From Chondrus crispus (lineage: Eukaryota; Rhodophyta; Florideophyceae; Gigartinales; Gigartinaceae), in assembly GCF_000350225.1 (NCBI RefSeq), contig NW_005178979.1:1-64000 (forward strand): 64,000 nt of DNA, written 5' to 3'. The notes beneath the pieces were generated by a model. That model saw only the letters and a program-made list of their open reading frames with translations. It was not told the DNA's origin and did not search any database. The translations under genes were made by a program, and so were the position numbers. Below are positions 61,213-64,000 of this stretch, in pieces (the first letter of the stretch is position 1; every line of letters starts with the position of its first letter).

Positions 61213-63560
61213 CTACACAACTCTCCTGTTTTGCGCCCGCTGCCGTGCGAAAAGGCGACCCTCCTTCATCGAGCGCGGTAGCTTTAAAGCCTCTCTATAA
61301 AGACGCACACGATAGTGTAAGGCATCCAGTTCAAATTGTATGCGCTGAGGTCGCTTTGCCTCATACACCGTTAACCACTTCTGCTCTGGGCTACTCTTTT
61401 TTGGACTTTCCCGTGCCTTCTTCGCTCTCTCAAAAGCTTCCGTCTGTCTCACCATGTTCATGGCAGCCTCACTAATTAAATTTAGACCAGTACTTGTATC
61501 CACAAACCCGCGCCATAACACGGGAACTTGTAAAAGCATACCCCTTCGAATACTACATCTCTTCTCTGCTAACAATGACGCCAATGACTCAACACTGACT
61601 ATTGTAGATGGTGCGCTTTTCGAGACAGGACGGGGGACGGACAGCAAATCTCCGGCACCAATTGGATTAATTCCTGTCCTCGCAAAGGCAGACAGTATGT
61701 TTTCCCTTGTAAACGCCCGTTCATACGCGTCACGCATAAAAATGCAAAGGTCAAAGAGGTCGTAATTGGTAGCATCGACAGACTTGGCGGCAGTGGTAAT
61801 ACTATTTCGCATAAAATGTTTAAAAGAATTAAACACTGAAACGTACAAGGGCTGTGTAGTTGCACTTGTGTGTGACAGTAGCGCATACGCAATTATATTG
61901 TTCCTCTTCAGTATATCAAGGGCTTTTAAGCTCATGTGACTTCTATACCCATCATACTGTAAAAAGACTTTCTGACCATGTCTCGTTTTCGATCGACATT
62001 CCAGACCAAAGTCGCTTGCCCATCTCTCGAAATTGAATTTGTCAACCCCTGCCACATCTTCGTGAGTAGTAATGTAGCTGCCGCTAGGCAAACAATCTGC
62101 CAAAGACTGAGTCGCACGCACACCATTAACGTGAACTATTCGGTAGGGTAACGTCCGACCTTGAACTACGAACAAAGGTCGCCCGCACCCGCCATCTGCA
62201 AACACAACAGCCATCATTGTCACACGGCCCACATTCTTGAAATGTGCCGATCTCATTTGATTCTTACTACCCATCGTCCGCATGCTTCTCCTCATTGCCA
62301 CTTTTCCTGTGAGCTTTCCCTTCGTATCGCGATTAGAGGTGACTCCTGTTTCGTCGATATTTGCTATGTGTGAAGGTGGGATATTGTTTGTCTCAATAAT
62401 GTGCTCAACCGAGGCAATGTGTGTTGTGGGATAACTCCTCTCCGCCCTGGGTTGGGTGAGAGGCGGAAGCTTTAGCGAGAGATCAGGCGGCCCGGACGCG
62501 ACGCGCTAATTGAACCGATCGGACGAGGTCTCGAAAAGGAAGTTGCTCACTGGCCGGCTACGCGCAGTTGCCCCGTGGTGCGTAAACGGGAGCGACCGGT
62601 AACGGGTTAGAAGCCAGCGCGCGCGATAGACAACCGAAACAGACATATGTAGGCGCGAAAGGGACGGGGGCGAGCTTGCCCCAGTTTACTGGTGGGGACG
62701 GGTGTCAGGCCTTAACCCCTCAGAGGGACGCCTGGGACACCTGTCCTAGTGTACAGTACCTGCCGCCTAGTGCAAACCAGGTACTGTACGCAATTAAAAA
62801 ACTTGCGCCTCAATTCCTAATTACCGCGCGGACGCTGCAGCTACACGTATGTACTGCTGTACACACGTGCTGCTTATAGACTACCGCACGGATGCCACGT
62901 GTGCTAGCGTACACCGTGACAAGACGGAGAAGGGCCAGAAAACTGAACCGTCGAGACCGTACGCCAGATTACGACCGCTCGGCACGCGCGCGCGCTCGCT
63001 ACACGTGGGCACAACCGCCCACGTGTATACCGTACACGGCCGTCTGATGACCTCTGCGCGCTCGCGCCGGTCATTATACTACATGTGTCGTCAGGGCTGT
63101 TGCGCTTGTGGCTGACCACCGCTCCGCTTCTTGCAGTGAAGGTCCCCCGATAAAAATCTTCTTCATATTTCGCTTCCTAAATCCTTTCACCCATTTTTCG
63201 CCTGAGCGACCATTAACGAAGCGAAGTGACTCACGACGTTCATGAAACATCATGGAGATGATGATCTCTGCGGCATCTTTTATGTCAGAAGTGCTGAGCG
63301 GGTGACCTTTGTCCGAATGCTGAAGACAGAGAGATACAATGGTTGCTTCTTCATTCTCTGTAAATTGGGTGCGAAGGAATGTGGGCTGGTGGTTGAGTTT
63401 TTTATAACGGTTGATCGATGGTGGTATTTGTAGTAGAACGTGCTACGAGCCATGCCCACGCGCCTGCCGTGTCTGTGAGTGACAAGCCAGTCTCGAAGGC
63501 ATCGAAAGCATTAAGCAAAGCCTGAAGTCGTCGTTGGGCGGGAACCTGAGAGAGAGCCAT
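61213..63560 (-). pseudogene. Pogo-type (DDE_1) transposase, broken and split by an insertion
   Basis: ATG 63560 opens MALSQVPAQRRLQALLNAFD. After a frameshift near 63450 comes STFYYKYHHRS, and in a further frame FTENEEATIVSLCLQHSDKG ... NGRSGEKWVKGFRKRN, the CENP-B/Tc5-type DNA-binding domain, ending AERW at about 63117. There a ~690-bp insertion intervenes. The gene resumes near 62425 (HIASVEHIIETNNIPPSHIANIDETGVTS, first Asp), then runs openly to 61213 with KVFLQYDGYRSHM (second Asp) and TTQPLYVSVFNSFK. The third catalytic Asp (QPLD in the relative at 40765-42459) is Tyr. The frame downstream is a helical basic tail. It is inactive because of the frameshifts, insertion and lost residue. 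Confidence 0.85.
62429..63115. mobile_element. ~690-bp GC-rich insertion in the pogo transposase
   Basis: It interrupts the transposase frame between AERW-SAT and THIASVE. The bases ttgtgg are present on both sides (about 62423-62428 and 63108-63113), a likely 5-6-bp target duplication. The interior is GC-rich, with acacgtgta words, gtacagtac and gtactgtac motifs and a cattatactaca segment resembling the LTR ends at 43467 and 52123. The termini are not TG...CA, so it is not a standard solo LTR. No gene inside. Confidence 0.6.
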
Positions 63561-63944
63561 GGTAAGCAGGGGTTCTTATGTCTCTTGGGGAGACCATGGA
63601 CGTAGGGATGGGGATAAAGATGGTGAGGGAGCTACATTGGTACTGTACTACCCCCTCTCAAATGATTCGCAAGCGCCTTTGCGCCCTGCCTTAAATTTGG
63701 GCGGGGAATTCGAATCCGGGATCTTCTTGGCGATCGCATTTGAAGCCTGTCCAGGTTATGGCGTTTTACCTACTTGAAACCCGTCTTTGAAAGCAACTAA
63801 GCACCGTTTTCCAAATTTTTAATAGTTTTATGGTCATTTAACTTTGAGGGCGGTCGTTTGACTTTGAGGTCTGGTACTGTTATATCGTGGTCACTACTGT
63901 ACGTACAGGATGAGAGGTGCGACGGCGGGAAAGTATGGCGACGA
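63561..63944. other. Spacer, no gene seen
   Basis: Short frames only (for example 63559-63777). It should contain the right end of the pogo element, but no inverted partner on the left (near 61.0-61.2 kb) was found. Confidence 0.5.
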
Positions 63945-64000
63945 GTACTCAGTACTCAGAGGATGCAGTTTTTTAGTCGTGTTTTACAGGCTTTTAGCAG
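63945..64000. repeat. Pogo-miniature family fragment at window end
   Basis: cagtactcagaggatgcagt and the following bases to ttttacaggctttt...agcag match 3391-3456 inside the miniature element. The copy continues beyond the window. Confidence 0.65.

Noticed and set aside
62429-63115. Solo LTR interpretation of the insertion
   Set aside because: The ends defined by the interrupted frame are not TG...CA, so the label solo LTR is not supported despite shared interior words.
1-64000. CRISPR arrays, tRNA or rRNA genes, bacterial operons
   Set aside because: No regularly spaced repeats, no cloverleaf or rRNA signature was recognised, and gene structure is eukaryotic.

Overview
The window looks like eukaryotic nuclear DNA from a small, transposon-rich genome, and a red alga of the Chondrus type is my best guess. 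This is an inference. The two large conserved genes (a 939-residue RND/sterol-sensing-domain protein and a 1008-residue NOL6/Utp22 nucleolar protein) are each one uninterrupted reading frame. The rest is dominated by DIRS-like, Ty1/copia, Ty3/gypsy, pogo, PIF/Harbinger and Helitron sequences. No bacterial operon, CRISPR array, rRNA or tRNA was recognised.

Layout. 1-7.6 kb: no convincing gene, one pogo-type miniature element (3277-3573) and some hairpins. 7.6-14.4 kb: the two conserved genes, both on the minus strand, separated by an assembly gap (10580-11198). 14.6-16.2 kb: gene-free. 16.4-17.6 kb: a broken Harbinger transposase. 17.9-22.2 kb: a DIRS/PAT-like tyrosine-recombinase retrotransposon between 183-bp direct repeats. 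22.4-23.7 kb: a non-autonomous Harbinger-like element with TAA target duplications. 24.9-28.7 kb: a second possible host island with a 222-residue unknown protein (plus strand) and a small secreted cysteine-rich protein (minus strand), with pogo miniature elements between them.

29.2-40.4 kb is a copia element with clear LTRs and a 5-bp target duplication. A second complete element, a gypsy with an intact single Gag-Pol-chromodomain frame, is inserted in it on the opposite strand and splits the copia pol. 40.8-42.5 kb: a broken pogo transposase. 42.9-48.2 kb: an LTR remnant, then a gypsy pol remnant (minus) interrupted in its RNase H by a pogo-type element with perfect structure and an intact catalytic core (45006-47101). 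48.3-54.8 kb: two LTR-plus-gag units in tandem, related to each other and with no pol. 54.8-58.4 kb: a Helitron Rep (HUH) pseudogene without helicase. 59.0-60.9 kb: a terminal-inverted-repeat unit carrying one 284-residue protein of unrecognised family. 61.2-63.6 kb: a pogo transposase with a lost catalytic residue, split by a ~690-bp insertion. The window ends in another copy of the pogo-miniature sequence.

Most mobile genes are decayed. The gypsy at 32272-37743, the pogo element at 45006-47101 and possibly the 59-kb unit are the ones that still look capable of encoding their main proteins. The best candidates for something undescribed are the 59-kb inverted-repeat unit with its orphan protein, the gag-only LTR units with an extended zinc-knuckle motif, and the secreted CX3C-rich protein.
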